NCBI GenBank assembly: GCA_037693485.1
Contig: CM075348.1
Coordinates: 13,064,501-13,128,500, forward strand
Length of the DNA stretch: 64,000 nt
From: Kitagawia praeruptora
Taxonomy: Eukaryota; Streptophyta; Magnoliopsida; Apiales; Apiaceae
Reading direction: 5' to 3'
Under the pieces are notes generated by a model. The model was not told where the DNA came from and searched no databases. It saw only the letters and a program-made list of their open reading frames with translations. Made by a program: the position numbers and the translations under genes. Below, piece by piece: positions 54,400-64,000 of the stretch; the stretch's first letter is position 1, and each line of letters begins with the position of its first letter.

Positions 54400-54775
54400 A
54401 TGGAATCATAGAATATATCATTCAAAGACAAACATGTACATATGTTAACTGTTTGAAATCAACAGAGCACTGCAAGAAACAACTACTTAAAATTATCTTT
54501 GAACAATGATTATCAGAATATGAGCTTTAACTTGAAAAAGAAAAATCACAACACTAATGTAGAAAATATGTGTGTATTGATAAACAAGAATCTAAACTAA
54601 AGTGTATTGATATTAATAGTCATCAAAGATGTAATTTCTTAAAAGTTACAATAGAATATCACTCAGTTTACAAAATAACTGCTTAAAAACAACACAACAC
54701 ACCAAAAAGAATAAAACAATTTAGTCTACTATTCTTGAAACAATGACTTTAGTAGAGAGCAAGGCTCTTCTGTTT
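54400..54775. other. Spacer between the importin-like exons and CACTA-4
   Basis: AT-rich. No exon was recognised; it may be intron sequence of the truncated gene. Confidence 0.4.
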
Positions 54776-55474
54776 CACTACAAGAAATCCCAGTTTTGCT
54801 AACGAAATTTCCCAACGGAAACGTGTCCGTTGCTATTTACTAACGGATTACTCACCCATATGATTATTCTGAAAAGCCAATTATAAAATAACACATTCGC
54901 AACGATTCAGTAACGGATATTTAGTAACGGAACTTTTCGTTGGTGATTGCTAATAGATTCCTAACGGAAAATAAATTGTTGAAAAGTCAATGCTCTAACA
55001 ACGGATACCCAACGAATTATTAATGAACATTTATCAAAATTTTTGTGCTAAAATTGCCGCCCATTTCTAGCAACGAGATGCCAACGGAAAGAGTACTACC
55101 AGAATAACAATAATTTACCAAGGAACTAACAATGCTTTACCAACGATATATTCCGTTGGGAATTTTCGATCGGTCATACTATTTTCCGCGACTAATCCGT
55201 TGGTAATATTAGAATGAAAAAAGAGAAAAAATAGGCGCTAAACAACGAAAAAAACCGGCTAAATTTCCCCCAATTAAAAATGAAAAAAAATGGGCGCTAA
55301 AAGAACCAAAAAAACCCGCCCATTTCTAGCAATGAGTTGCCAACGGAATATTTTAGATCGGTTATATATTTTCTGTTACTAATCTGTTGGTAGTATTAGA
55401 ACGGTCATGCATTTTCCGTTACTAATTTGTTACAATTTGAAATATTTCCGTTACTAATCCGTTATAAGTTAGGA

Positions 55475-56840
55475 GTACGGGTCAAATCGATAGTTGACTA
55501 CCACTTTTACTATCCAAATAAATTTATTATTTTTTAAAAACTTGAGAATATCACTAAATTAGATATATATTGACATACGTGCGATTGGATCATCGATAAG
55601 TATTTTTTAAAAAATAGAAACAACAATCCGGGACAAATCACTAGTTAGCAGTACGGGTCAAATCGATAGTTGACTGCCACTTTTACCATCCAAATAAATT
55701 TATTATTTTTTAAAAACTTGGGAATATCACGAAATTAGATATATATTGACATACGTGCGGTTGGATCGTCGATAAGTATTTTTTAAAAAATAGAAACAAC
55801 AATCCGGGTCAAAGCACTAGTTAGCAGTACGGGTCAAATCGATAGTTGACTACCACTTTTACCATCCAAATAAATTTATTATTTTTTAAAATCTTGGGAA
55901 TATCACTAAATTAGATATATATTGACATGCGTGCGGTTGGATCGTCAATAAGTATTTTTTAAAAAATAGAAAGAACAATCCGGGACAAAGCACTCGTTAG
56001 TAGTACGGGTCAAATCGATAGTTGACTACCACTTTTACTATCCAAATAAATTTATTATTTTTTAAAACCTTGGGAATATCACTAAATTAGATATATATTG
56101 ACATATGTGCGATTGGATCGTCGATAAGTATTTTTTTAAAAATAGAAACAACAATCCGGGACAAAGCACTAGTTAGCAGTACTGGTCAAATTGAAAGTTG
56201 ACTACCACTTTTACCATCCAAATAAATTTATTATTTTTTAAAAACTTGGGAATATCACGAAATTAGATATATATTGACATACGTGCGGTTGGATCGTCGA
56301 TAAGTATTTTTTAAAAAAATAGAAACAACAATCTGGGACAAAGCACTAGTTAGCAGTACGGGTCAAATCGATAGTTGATTACCACTTTTACCATCCAAAT
56401 AAATTTATTATTTTTTAAAAACTTGGGAATATCATGAAATTATATATATATTGACATACGTGCGGTTGGATCGTCGATAAGTATTTTTTAAAAAATAGAA
56501 ACAACAATCCGGGACAAAGCACTAGTTAGAAGTACCGGTCAAATCGATAGTTGACTACCACTTTTACCATCCAAATAAATTTATTATTTTTTAAAATCTT
56601 GGGAACATCACTAAATTAGATATATATTGACATACGTGCGGTTGGATCGTCGATAAGTATTTTTTAAAAAATAGAAATAACAATCCGGGACAAAGCACTA
56701 GTTAGTAGTACGGGTCAAATCGATAGTTGACTACCACTTTTACCATCCAAATAAATTTATTATTTTTTAAAATCTTGAGAATATCACTAATTTAGATATA
56801 TATTGACATACGTGCGGTTGGATCGTCGATAACCTCTTGG
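55475..56840 (+). repeat. 176-bp satellite-like tandem array, ~7.8 copies
   Basis: Units start (GTACGGGTCAAATCG) at 55475, 55651, 55827, 56003, 56179, 56356, 56532 and 56708. The period is 176 bp, once 177. Copies differ by a few bases each. Each unit contains TCGATAGTTGACTACCAC, AATAAATTTATTATTTTTTAA, TATATATTGACATACGTGCG and AACAATCCGGGACAAAG. The last unit breaks off at GGATCGTCGATA (about 56830). Confidence 0.95.
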
Positions 56841-56878
56841 TCACAGGTTCGACTCCCATGGGAGGCGGATTTGTGATT
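56838..56878 (+). other. SINE/tRNA-like fragment with a B box
   Basis: CTCTTGGTCACAGGTTCGAC followed by TCCCATGGGAGGCGG contains GGTTCGACTCC, which fits the RNA polymerase III B box (GGTTCRANNCC) of tRNA-derived SINEs. No A box or full tRNA fold is present. It sits exactly between the direct and inverted satellite arrays. Confidence 0.6.
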
Positions 56879-56879
56879 A

Positions 56880-57345
56880 TGTCACGGATTATTGTTTCTA
56901 TTTTAAAAAAAATATTTTTGAACGATCCAACCGGACGAATGTCAATATATATCTAATATAATGATATTCCCAAAGTTTCAGAAAACAAAAAATTCATTTG
57001 ATTGGAAATCTTATTAGATCACTACTATTTTCAATATGACTCGTAACTAGTGCTTTGTCACGGATTATTGTTTCTATTTTTTAAAAATATTTTTGAACGA
57101 TCCAACCGTACGGATGTCAATATATATCTAATATAATGATATTCCCAAAGTTTCAGAAAATAAAAAATTAATTTGATTGGAAATCTTAGTAGATCACTAC
57201 TGTTTTCAATATGACTCGTAACTAGTGCTTTGTCACGGATTATTGTTTCTATTTTTAAAAAAATATTTTTGAACAATCCAACCGTACGGATGTCAATATA
57301 TATCTAATATAATGATATTCCTAAAGTTTCAGAAAATAAACACTC
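56880..57345 (-). repeat. Inverted relatives of the satellite, ~2.6 copies
   Basis: Units begin CACGGATTATTGTTTCTATT near 56883, 57059 and 57234, spacing about 176. Read on the minus strand they align with the array (AGAAACAATAATCCG..., TATATATTGACAT, CGGTTGGATCGTTC), but the half holding TTTCAATATGACTCGTAACT differs, so they are a separate subfamily in opposite orientation. Confidence 0.85.
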
Positions 57346-57599
57346 ACTCTAGTTCTAGAAAAAAATTATCAAAAAATAAAAAAATTAGGTTATATGACAT
57401 TTACTTATCAACTTTTTATTTGAATTAAATACTAATTTTTATAATATATTATTTAATAACAAGCACTAATATGAGTATGTTATCAAATTATTTTTGTCAC
57501 TGAAATATAAATTTAATACAATACAAATTTTAAACTATTTTTTCATTATTTTTCAGCTTAGAGATAATAATTTTAATAATTAAATTAAAAATTTGGAAA

Positions 57600-57900
57600 A
57601 AAAATTAAATCAAAAAATTGAAAGCACCGCGTGTTTTTTCAGCAGCGAAATACTTTCCCCAAAATGAAAACTACACTTTCCGCCTAAATAAACGCACTCA
57701 CTCACCACACTCTCGACCTAAATCTCTCTCTCGACCTAAATCTCTCTCGACCTACATCTCTGTCTTTCTCGACCACACTCACTCACCACACTCTCTCAAC
57801 CTCACCTCTTTGTCTCTCTCTCTACACTCTCTGAAGGACAAATTGAAGAACAAAATGGAGATTCAAAATCAGGGCTTTAAAATTTTGATATTGTGTGATT
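57600..57900 (+). promoter_or_regulatory. Leader-like CT-rich region before captured exons
   Basis: Contains CTCTCTCTCGACC repeats and CACTCACTCACCACACTC words, similar to plant 5' leaders, then an ATG with a short frame (MEIQNQGFKI). It precedes the captured exons and may be a promoter/leader acquired with one of them. Confidence 0.4.
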
Positions 57901-58063
57901 AGGACTTCAAAATTGGGGGTTCGAGTTCGATTTTGGACGAATTGATGTTTTTGATATTTTGTATGTTTTTAATTGAAGGTTTTGACATCTTTAGATTATT
58001 AGTCTTGACAGCCACAAGGTTTTGTTCTCTACCTTTGTTGATTCACAATTTTCTCTTTTGCAG

Positions 58064-58507
58064 GTTAAGAAACATATTAAGCAAGGTCAAGGTCATGAAG
58101 GTGGAATTTTTACAGTCGAAGCCCCACTTCATGTCTCAAATGTTCAAGTTCTAGACCCAGTGACAGAGTCTGTAATCTAAAAACCAAGTTTCCTGTGACT
58201 GTTAGCAACGATCTATTTTGTTTTATTTTTAAGGTGATGATTATTGATGTTTGTAAATTTGGTTTTGACCTTAGGGAAGACATGAAGATCTAAATTAACA
58301 TTCTATCCTTATGGACTTTATTATTATCTGAAAATTCTGCATTTTACACTGTACAAATGATATTCATATGGATTGATAGATATTTTGTCATCTTCCTAAT
58401 TTTCTTGTGTTTCTTTTGTGGCAGTTGGTCCCAAAGACACGCCTATGAATTTGGTTTTGGAGAGGACATTTGATTCTAAAGTTGGAAAGGGCATGCCCAG
58501 TCTTTAA
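58064..58507 (+). pseudogene. Captured ribosomal protein L24 (organellar type) fragment, two exons
   Basis: Exon 58064-58165 or so, after TTTTGCAG, encodes VKKHIKQGQGHEGGIFTVEA and then SNVQVLDPVT. Exon 58425-58507, after GTGGCAG, encodes VGPKDTPMNLVLERT and ends GKGMPSL with a stop. Both match the KOW-domain L24 of the large ribosomal subunit, in the nuclear-encoded form thought to be mitochondrial. The stretch between (PCKVGVKYLEDG in the family) is missing, and no GT is seen where the first exon should end. The N-terminal KOW exon is also absent. Hence a fragment. Confidence 0.82.
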
Positions 58508-58611
58508 TCAGTATGATACTGGCTTTTATCCTCTTAAGTCTTAAGCAATATTTTCTCAAAAATGAATTGATTATTTTAAGGAAAAACAATAAGCTGTAAT
58601 ATACTGCATAC

Positions 58612-58794
58612 TCACTTGTTTGGCCATCCTCTTGGCGTGTTGATCATCCATCTTGTAATAAGATCATATTGATTAAGCTGCCTGATCATTTTAAGAGCTT
58701 GTTCTGCCAATATGGCAGCGTGCAATTGTGCATATGTGTTATTCGTTATGTTTTTTGATAGCCTTTTCGTTTTCAGACATATGTTAGTGATCAA
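58612..58794 (-). pseudogene. Unidentified coding-like segment in CACTA-4
   Basis: A 60-codon minus frame contains YAQLHAAILAEQALKMIRQL and ITRWMINTPRGWPNK, which look protein-like. I do not recognise the source. It is opposite to the other captured exons and may be chance. Confidence 0.25.
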
Positions 58795-59154
58795 TTAGGA
58801 AGACTTCCAAATTGTTTACAATTTATCATTGTAAAGGAAAACAATGCAAATACTCTTTTACATGTAGGATTCAAAGTTGGCAGAATATGGAGTCCAAGAT
58901 TAAATTTTATAGGTTATGAAGTACTTGTGTTAGTAGGTCGTACTGTTGGTCCAGGTCAATGATACAATATATGTTCCATGTTTGGTAAACTTATATATTT
59001 TGGTCTGAATCCCATTCAAAACATGGTTTATAACTTTATATAAGTGACATTGGAAAACTTAAAGTAGCAGAGTACGTACTGTAATAGCATTTCTCTGGAC
59101 CTCTTTATTTCCTATAATCTTGTCTTTTTTTGTCTAAAAATTTGTAGTTGGCAG

Positions 59155-59621
59155 GTTGGACCCATGAATATAACCAAGTTTAGATACAGATATGTTTCCG
59201 ACATGGAAGAAGCCCTTGTATTGTACAGGCAAAATTTCTCAAACTTTATAGTTGAATTATTGTTAAATTTTTAGTACCTGCATTCCGAAACAGTTGATCC
59301 CTAGATTTACAATGTCCATGAATCATAAGATCATAAGAGTGTTAATATTAACATTTTCTTGTAAAGATGATGTTTCCTTTTATCCAGGACCTCCATTTGC
59401 TTGTATTGAAAGCTTTCTGAAATGTATACTTGTTAAGAAGTTTAGAAGAGTTACTTTGTCAAATGTGAACCATATGATATCATTTTCCCTTTATTATCTG
59501 CAGTGTTGGCGTACACATAAAATTAGATCTTGATGCTATGGTGGAGAGAATGGAATCATCTCAACCTCGAACTATTAATCTAACAAACAATGACCTGGTC
59601 AAAGATCATCTGCGTCTTTTG
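59155..59621 (+). pseudogene. Captured threonine dehydratase fragment, two exons
   Basis: Exon 59155-59228 encodes VGPMNITKFRYRYVSDMEEA and LVLY. Exon 59504-59621 encodes VGVHIKLDLDAMVERMESSQ and TINLTNNDLVKDHLRLL. Both belong to the ACT-like regulatory domain of biosynthetic threonine dehydratase (OMR1), the plastid entry step of isoleucine synthesis. Across the intron the codon for Ser is split AG/T and the frame continues. The donor of the first exon reads GC rather than GT, a rare functional variant or decay. The catalytic PLP domain is not present, so there is no enzyme activity. Confidence 0.82.
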
Positions 59622-59981
59622 GTAAGACTGTTTCTTTAATCCCAGTCTTATCAATGTCCAAAAAAATTGATGAACACTGTCATTGTAGGATTGGGATATG
59701 CTTTCTTTCATCAGATCCCCCTTCAACTGTATATGGAGCAGAACAATTGTCCAACTTAGACGCAATGCTAGATATGCTCTCTTTGAGGTAACCAGGTTAC
59801 AATTTAGAACATCAGCCTGTTCCTCTCAAAAGAATTCAATATGAACTTGTCTTAATTAATTGTCAACATACTCCACTCCAATATTTTTTTTGGAAATTCA
59901 GCTTGATCCAACTCTTCTCTATTAAATATGATCTTACTTACCATTATCTACAAGTCTTAGATATATTAATCTGTATTTCAG

Positions 59982-60180
59982 GACACCTCAAGTGTACTAT
60001 GAAGGTGACTATATCAGAAATTTAGAGTCAGAATTATCCAGGGCTTCTAAGCTAAAATGTAGTACATGTGGGCTTCATAGTACATGCTGGACTTGGCTAC
60101 TTCATGAAGTCCTGCAGCAGAAGTTATCATGTACCTTGTGCAATAAAAACATCAAATTGCAGATGGGACATTGTAAATCT
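59982..60180 (+). pseudogene. Captured ePHD-finger exon of a BRCA1/BARD1-like gene, frameshifted
   Basis: After TTTCAG the frame gives TPQVYYEGDYIRNLESELSR and ASKLKCSTCGL. In the next frame follow GLGYFMKSCSRSYHVPCA and NCRWDIVN. Plant BRCA1/BARD1 proteins, which act in DNA repair, carry an extended PHD finger with the order APQVYY...SKLKC..CG..GAALGC..KSCRRSYHVPCA...CRWD. The zinc ligands are visible but split over two frames near 60070, so the piece is broken. Confidence 0.78.
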
Positions 60181-60907
60181 ATCAAGTTACTCGAACATTT
60201 GTTATATAGTCAGCTGCACTGCTGCAATAATGATTGCAGATGGGGTTGTAGTACTTGTTTAGTTTGTTTTTTGTAAGTTCAATTGGGGTTTATGAAATGA
60301 ATCTTTGTTTTGTTTGAATCTCATTTATTAATTTGATAATTGTGTAATAGCAACGAAATACCAACTAAATTTGTTATGTATTACTTTTGTTCCCCCAACA
60401 AATGATTCGTTGGTAAAGTGTTGCTAGATTGTAGAAGTCCGTTGGCAAAGCGTTGGTAGAATCACTTGTTATGGTCAAGAGATCTGTTATTAAAAGTTGT
60501 TGATATTCCGTTAGTAAGTTTTGTAACGGACACAAAATCCGTTGGTAAGCACTTCCCAACGATGTTTGCTCCAACGAACGTATTCTGTTAGCATTTCGTT
60601 GGGAAACCATTTTACCAACGGGAAATTTCTGTTGGGATGTTGTTGCTAAATATAGCAACAGAATAATCTGTTGTCCCTTCGTTGTAGCATGGTTGTTAGT
60701 AAAACAAGAATTTTGTTATTGTTCTCTTGGTATTCCGTTGGTAAGTTTAGTAACGGAAACAAATTCGTTGGTAATGATTTCCCAACAAGGTTTCCTCCAA
60801 CAGACATGTTTGGTGGTCATTCCGTTGGTAAAGGGTTTTCCCAACGGATTTCCTTAACATGCCAACGGAATGTTCTGTTATTAAAGTTGGGTTTTTTTGT
60901 AGTGTTT

Positions 60908-61290
60908 GAGCAGTGTACAGATCTGGCAGATCGGTTCTATCTTAGAGAGGTTGTAATAGAGTAGCAAGGGTAAGAAGACGGAAAAGCCAGCAGTCTGCAT
61001 CTTTTTCGTCTAGTAAATTGTTACCATCACTAAACCGCTAAAAGGTTTAGTGGTCTTATGAATGACACAGACACACAAACTAGTAAACACACGGTAATTA
61101 AATTGTAATACAAGAACATATGCATACACAACAGACACAATGAAAGATTTAAACATGTATATATTGGAAATAATCCATCAGCCAACAACAATCTTGAGTC
61201 TACAAAAAGGAGAGATAAGGTTTGGAGTGATAAGGTTGAAAATTGGAGTGACAAGGTGGTAGACCAAGATATGGCTGGAAAGTAAAAGAC
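60908..61290. other. Spacer between CACTA-4 and Copia-2
   Basis: No gene recognised. A short palindrome ACTAAACCGCTAAAAGGTTTAGT lies near 61030. Confidence 0.4.
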
Positions 61291-61556
61291 GCGTGAAGAG
61301 TAATAATAAATCACATTGAAATCATATCACAGCAGATTGGAAAGTCAAGCTCATTGAAATAATACCACAGCAAATTGGAAAGTCAGGCTTTGCCACTAAT
61401 TTAGGCACTCATTACGGTTGAACAATAATTTCTATGTTTACACAGCTACCTTGTAAATCTTCAACTATTTAAGAACGATAATGTAATAGCTCTCTTCTCA
61501 CGTTTTCAGTTGAGAAGCTTCTCACATATATTGTTCAAGTTATTATATTTTCTTTA

Positions 61557-61569
61557 TGGTATCAGAGCC
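61557..61569 (+). other. Primer-binding site of Copia-2
   Basis: TGGTATCAGAGCC is complementary to the 3' end of plant initiator tRNA(Met), the usual copia primer. Confidence 0.9.
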
Positions 61570-61610
61570 TTGTGAAGAAAGAGAGTTTTTTTTTTCTTTA
61601 ACCCTTACCC

Positions 61611-62516
61611 ATGGCTTCCACAATTTCCTTAAATGTTGCTAATTTCGTTACTCTTAAACTCACACCAGAAAATTATCCTTTATGGCGAGAACAGATGCTT
61701 GCTTTAGCCGAAAGTCAAGACATGGTAGGCCTTCTCACAGGAGAGAAAACACAGCCACCCATGTACACAATGGTTGCAACAACAGATCAAATACCAGCAG
61801 GAAAAGAAAGCACAAAAGAAATATCACCAGATTATATCAAATGGAGGAAAGAAGATCGCCTCATTCGCGGTTGGATTATCGGAACACTTTCGGAAGAAGC
61901 CTTAAGCTTAGTTATTGGCCTGGAATCATCACACTTAGTTTGGAATGCTTTAAAAGAAGCATATGCCCAAGACTCACAAGAACGAGAGTTTACTCTCCGA
62001 CAACAACTCACATACCTCAAAAAGGAACCAAACCAATCTCTAGCAGAACATTTGAGAAAATTTAAGACTATATGTGATAGTCTCGCAGCCATAGGAAACC
62101 CAGTACCTGACAAAGCAAAGGCTTACTCCTTACTTGCAAATCTAGGACCAAAATATGAATCATTCACAACCACTATGCTTAAACCTCCCATGCCATCATA
62201 CTCTGAAGTTGTATCACTCCTTCAAGGTTTCGAACAAAGAAGCTCATGGATTGAGGCACCCAATTCTGTCTCATATGCATTTTATGGACAACGCAACCAA
62301 GGCCAGCAACAACAAAATTATAATTCTCGCAACAATCGTAACAACCAGTTCACATCAAAAGGACGAGGTTTTCAAGCTACTAATAACAACTTTCAATTAC
62401 CAAATTTTGCAGGTAATAATACAGGAATACAGCAAGAAAGCAACAGTCGTACTCCACGACCACCACCACCTGGTAAACGCCGAATGACCACTACAGAGAG
62501 AGATGTACAAAAATGA
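61611..62516 (+). CDS. Copia-2 gag
   Basis: 301 codons. The N-terminus (NVANFVTLKLTPENYPLWRE) and the UBN2-type core (RQQLTYLKK, LAEHLRKFKTICDSL) are copia gag, the particle-forming nucleocapsid precursor. A Gln/Asn-rich linker (about residues 225-285) and a Pro run follow. The frame ends at TGA just before the zinc knuckle, which lies in the next frame. ATG 61611 is the first after the primer-binding site and fits normal gag length. Confidence 0.9.
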   Translation: MASTISLNVANFVTLKLTPENYPLWREQMLALAESQDMVGLLTGEKTQPPMYTMVATTDQIPAGKESTKEISPDYIKWRKEDRLIRGWIIGTLSEEALSLVIGLESSHLVWNALKEAYAQDSQEREFTLRQQLTYLKKEPNQSLAEHLRKFKTICDSLAAIGNPVPDKAKAYSLLANLGPKYESFTTTMLKPPMPSYSEVVSLLQGFEQRSSWIEAPNSVSYAFYGQRNQGQQQQNYNSRNNRNNQFTSKGRGFQATNNNFQLPNFAGNNTGIQQESNSRTPRPPPPGKRRMTTTERDVQK

Positions 62517-64000
62517 AAACTGTCAACTTTGTGGCAGGCAAGGACACATTGCCAAAATATGCTGGACTTTGCCAAACAATTCAATAAACAATGATGAACT
62601 TCCTCAAGCACTTGCAGCGCTCACTATGGACACATCAATTCCAGATACAGAATGGACAACCGACACCGGAGCTTCAAATCACATGACTGCAAATTCAGGT
62701 ATGCTGTCTAATCTTAAAAAGTATGTTGGTCATGATTCTGTTTTCATAGGCGATGGGTCTCCATTAAAGATTGATGATATTGGAGATACATTAGTCTCTG
62801 ATGGTAAGAATAATTTAATGTTACGAGATGTATTACTGGTGCCACAACTGACAAGGAATTTACTTTCAGTTAGTCAATTGACTACTCAACATCCTTTTAA
62901 TTGTGAATTTACTAATGATCTATTTTGTATTAAGGAACGAGCAACAGGCCGAATTCTTCTAACAGGACGGCGTAAAGGAGATCTTTATGTTTTACCTAAG
63001 ACAAAGGAGGCTCACTTCTCAAATAGACAAATTTTTGGCACCGAAATCTTATGGCACCAACGTCTTGGACATCCACAAAGCAATGCCATCAAGATTTTAA
63101 AAAATAAGAATTTAGTTAGTGTCAAAAAAAATAAAGAAGTTGTTAAACTTTGCGAAAGTTGTCAGCTAGGCAAGCTTAGCAAGTTACCTTTTAATTCCTC
63201 TACTTCGGTTAGTCTTGATATTTTTAAAAAAGTTCATTGTGACATTTGGGGACCAGCCCCTGTTTTATCTCTTGGAAAGTTCCGTTTTTATGCATGTTTT
63301 GTGGATGATTATTCTCATTATATGTGGTTGATTCCTCTTCGTGCTAAATCTGAACTTGTTGATGTTTATTTGGCATTTGAGGCCTATGTACAATGCCAAT
63401 TTAATAGAAAAATCAGAATCTTTCACACAGATGGCGGAGGAGAGTTTGTAAATAAAAGGCTTGAATCTCATTTTCAACAACAAGGGATCATTCATCAACT
63501 TTCATGCCCTCACACTCCAGAACAGACTGGCATTGTTGAGCGTCGACACCGTACTATTAGAGAACTTGGAATGACAATGATTTTTCACAGTGGTGTACCA
63601 AAATTTCTCTGGGTTGAGGCCTTTACTACAGCAACCTTTTTGATTAACTGTTTGCCATCATCTTCAATAAATTTTGATACTCCATATCATCGTTTAGTTG
63701 GCTCTCATCCTAATTATTCTATTTTACGAGTTTTTGGATCCAGATGTTACCCATATACTTGGAATACAAAGAAAAATAAATTTGATGCTAAAACTATTCC
63801 TTGTATCTTTGCAGGTTACAGTAATCAACATAAAGGGTATCGTTGTTTTGATCCTACATCCCACAGGATGTTTGTTTCTAGACATGTGGTGTTTGATGAA
63901 AATAATCTTCCATGTAAGAAGGATGCAAACTCACCATCTTCACAAAGTTACTTATCAGATTTTTTGGATCTTCCATTGCCCGCTACTACATGCTTTGGTT
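62503..64000 (+). CDS. Copia-2 pol, 5' part (zinc knuckle, protease, integrase)
   Basis: An open frame one base out of phase with gag begins in the gag tail and stays open to the window end. It encodes the knuckle CQLCGRQGHIAKIC (62521), protease with DTGASNH (about 62665), GAG-pre-integrase and the HHCC zinc site (LWHQRLGH...CESCQLGK, 63050-63175), and an integrase core with D (VHCDIWGP), D (FHTDGGGEF) and E (TPEQTGIVERRH). RT and RNase H lie beyond the window. No stop was found. Expression would need a frameshift near 62500, or the shift is a mutation of one element copy. Confidence 0.9.
   Translation, partial: MYKNENCQLCGRQGHIAKICWTLPNNSINNDELPQALAALTMDTSIPDTEWTTDTGASNHMTANSGMLSNLKKYVGHDSVFIGDGSPLKIDDIGDTLVSDGKNNLMLRDVLLVPQLTRNLLSVSQLTTQHPFNCEFTNDLFCIKERATGRILLTGRRKGDLYVLPKTKEAHFSNRQIFGTEILWHQRLGHPQSNAIKILKNKNLVSVKKNKEVVKLCESCQLGKLSKLPFNSSTSVSLDIFKKVHCDIWGPAPVLSLGKFRFYACFVDDYSHYMWLIPLRAKSELVDVYLAFEAYVQCQFNRKIRIFHTDGGGEFVNKRLESHFQQQGIIHQLSCPHTPEQTGIVERRHRTIRELGMTMIFHSGVPKFLWVEAFTTATFLINCLPSSSINFDTPYHRLVGSHPNYSILRVFGSRCYPYTWNTKKNKFDAKTIPCIFAGYSNQHKGYRCFDPTSHRMFVSRHVVFDENNLPCKKDANSPSSQSYLSDFLDLPLPATTCFG

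Larger units (their letters stand above)
54776..60904 (+). mobile_element. CACTA-4: Pack-CACTA with satellite array and exons of three host genes
   Basis: Left end CACTACAAGAAATCCCAG (54776) and right end complement CACTACAAAAAAACCC (to 60904), with TTT duplicated at 54773-54775 and 60905-60907. Subterminal regions (54805-55460 and 60345-60890) are packed with CCAACGGA / TCCGTTGG words. No transposase is seen. The interior holds a 176-bp tandem array (55475-56840), three inverted relatives (about 56880-57345), a leader-like CT-rich stretch (57700-57835), then + strand exons of ribosomal protein L24, threonine dehydratase and a BRCA1-type ePHD finger. All recognised exons lie in one direction, so a read-through transcript could splice them together. 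Confidence 0.93.
61290..64000 (+). mobile_element. Copia-2: 5' part of a Ty1/copia retrotransposon (runs off window)
   Basis: An LTR-like stretch ends at 61556. It is followed by the initiator-tRNA(Met) primer-binding site TGGTATCAGAGCC (61557-61569), gag (61611-62516) and pol (62503 to window end) with protease and integrase. The LTR start cannot be fixed because the 3' LTR is outside the window; imperfect direct repeats (CACAGC.GATTGGAAAGTCA near 61329 and 61367) lie in the presumed U3. Gag and pol are in different frames. Confidence 0.85.

Noticed and set aside
56838..56878. A complete tRNA gene
   Set aside because: Only a B-box-like stretch is present. There is no A box, acceptor stem or anticodon arm.
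55475..57345. Regularly spaced repeats that could suggest a CRISPR array
   Set aside because: Units are contiguous 176-bp tandem copies without unique spacers, in plant nuclear DNA.
61030..61314. 94-codon minus-strand frame near Copia-2
   Set aside because: Leu/Ser-rich with no domain, and within the presumed LTR and spacer of Copia-2.

Overview
This is nuclear DNA of a flowering plant, most likely a eudicot. The evidence is GT-AG introns, a plastid-targeted glutamyl-tRNA reductase gene, a plant bHLH gene, a very AT-rich background and dense plant-type transposons (Ty1/copia, CACTA, Helitron, hAT, PIF/Harbinger and Mutator-like MITEs). The species cannot be read from the sequence. Only two host genes look intact: a bHLH93-type transcription factor (8197-9837, +) and HEMA1 (11857-14607, -), which are convergent. 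Nearly everything else is mobile DNA, host-gene fragments carried by mobile DNA, or decayed remnants.

Layout. 1-5170 is the 3' part of a long LTR retrotransposon (tandem repeats, polypurine tract, 936-bp LTR) with a hAT element nested at 2095-2958. 5516-7379 holds a Tourist-like MITE and a CACTA derivative. 8070-14700 is the genic island, with a foldback element between the two genes. 15780-18128 has MITEs, a duplicated 145-bp repeat and a 31-bp match to plastid 16S rRNA. 18401-22569 is CACTA-1, carrying Nudix-hydrolase and ClpX fragments. 23099-32655 is a young copia element (Copia-1, two near-identical LTRs) split in its reverse transcriptase by CACTA-2 (26683-30623), which carries a Raf-like kinase fragment. 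32661-43117 is old intergenic DNA with MITEs, an inverted duplication, a minisatellite and a receptor-kinase remnant. 43118-51118 is CACTA-3, the only one with a transposase; a coding-free copia-like element is nested in it. 51209-53344 are two tandem Helitrons. 53389-54376 holds a MITE and the 3' end of an importin-alpha-like gene. 54776-60904 is CACTA-4, with a 176-bp satellite-like array and exons from three host genes (ribosomal protein L24, threonine dehydratase, a BRCA1-type extended PHD finger). 61557-64000 is the 5' part of a second copia element (Copia-2) running off the window.

The strongest theme is gene capture by CACTA elements. Three of the four large CACTAs lack a visible transposase but hold multi-exon pieces of unrelated host genes, with splice sites often preserved. 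In CACTA-4 all recognised pieces share one strand, so a chimeric transcript is possible. Because every large CACTA has matching terminal repeats and a 3-bp target duplication, boundaries are firm. Order of events is readable in places: CACTA-2 jumped after Copia-1, whose LTRs differ by about one substitution and one 1-bp indel; a copia derivative entered CACTA-3; a MITE entered the second Helitron.
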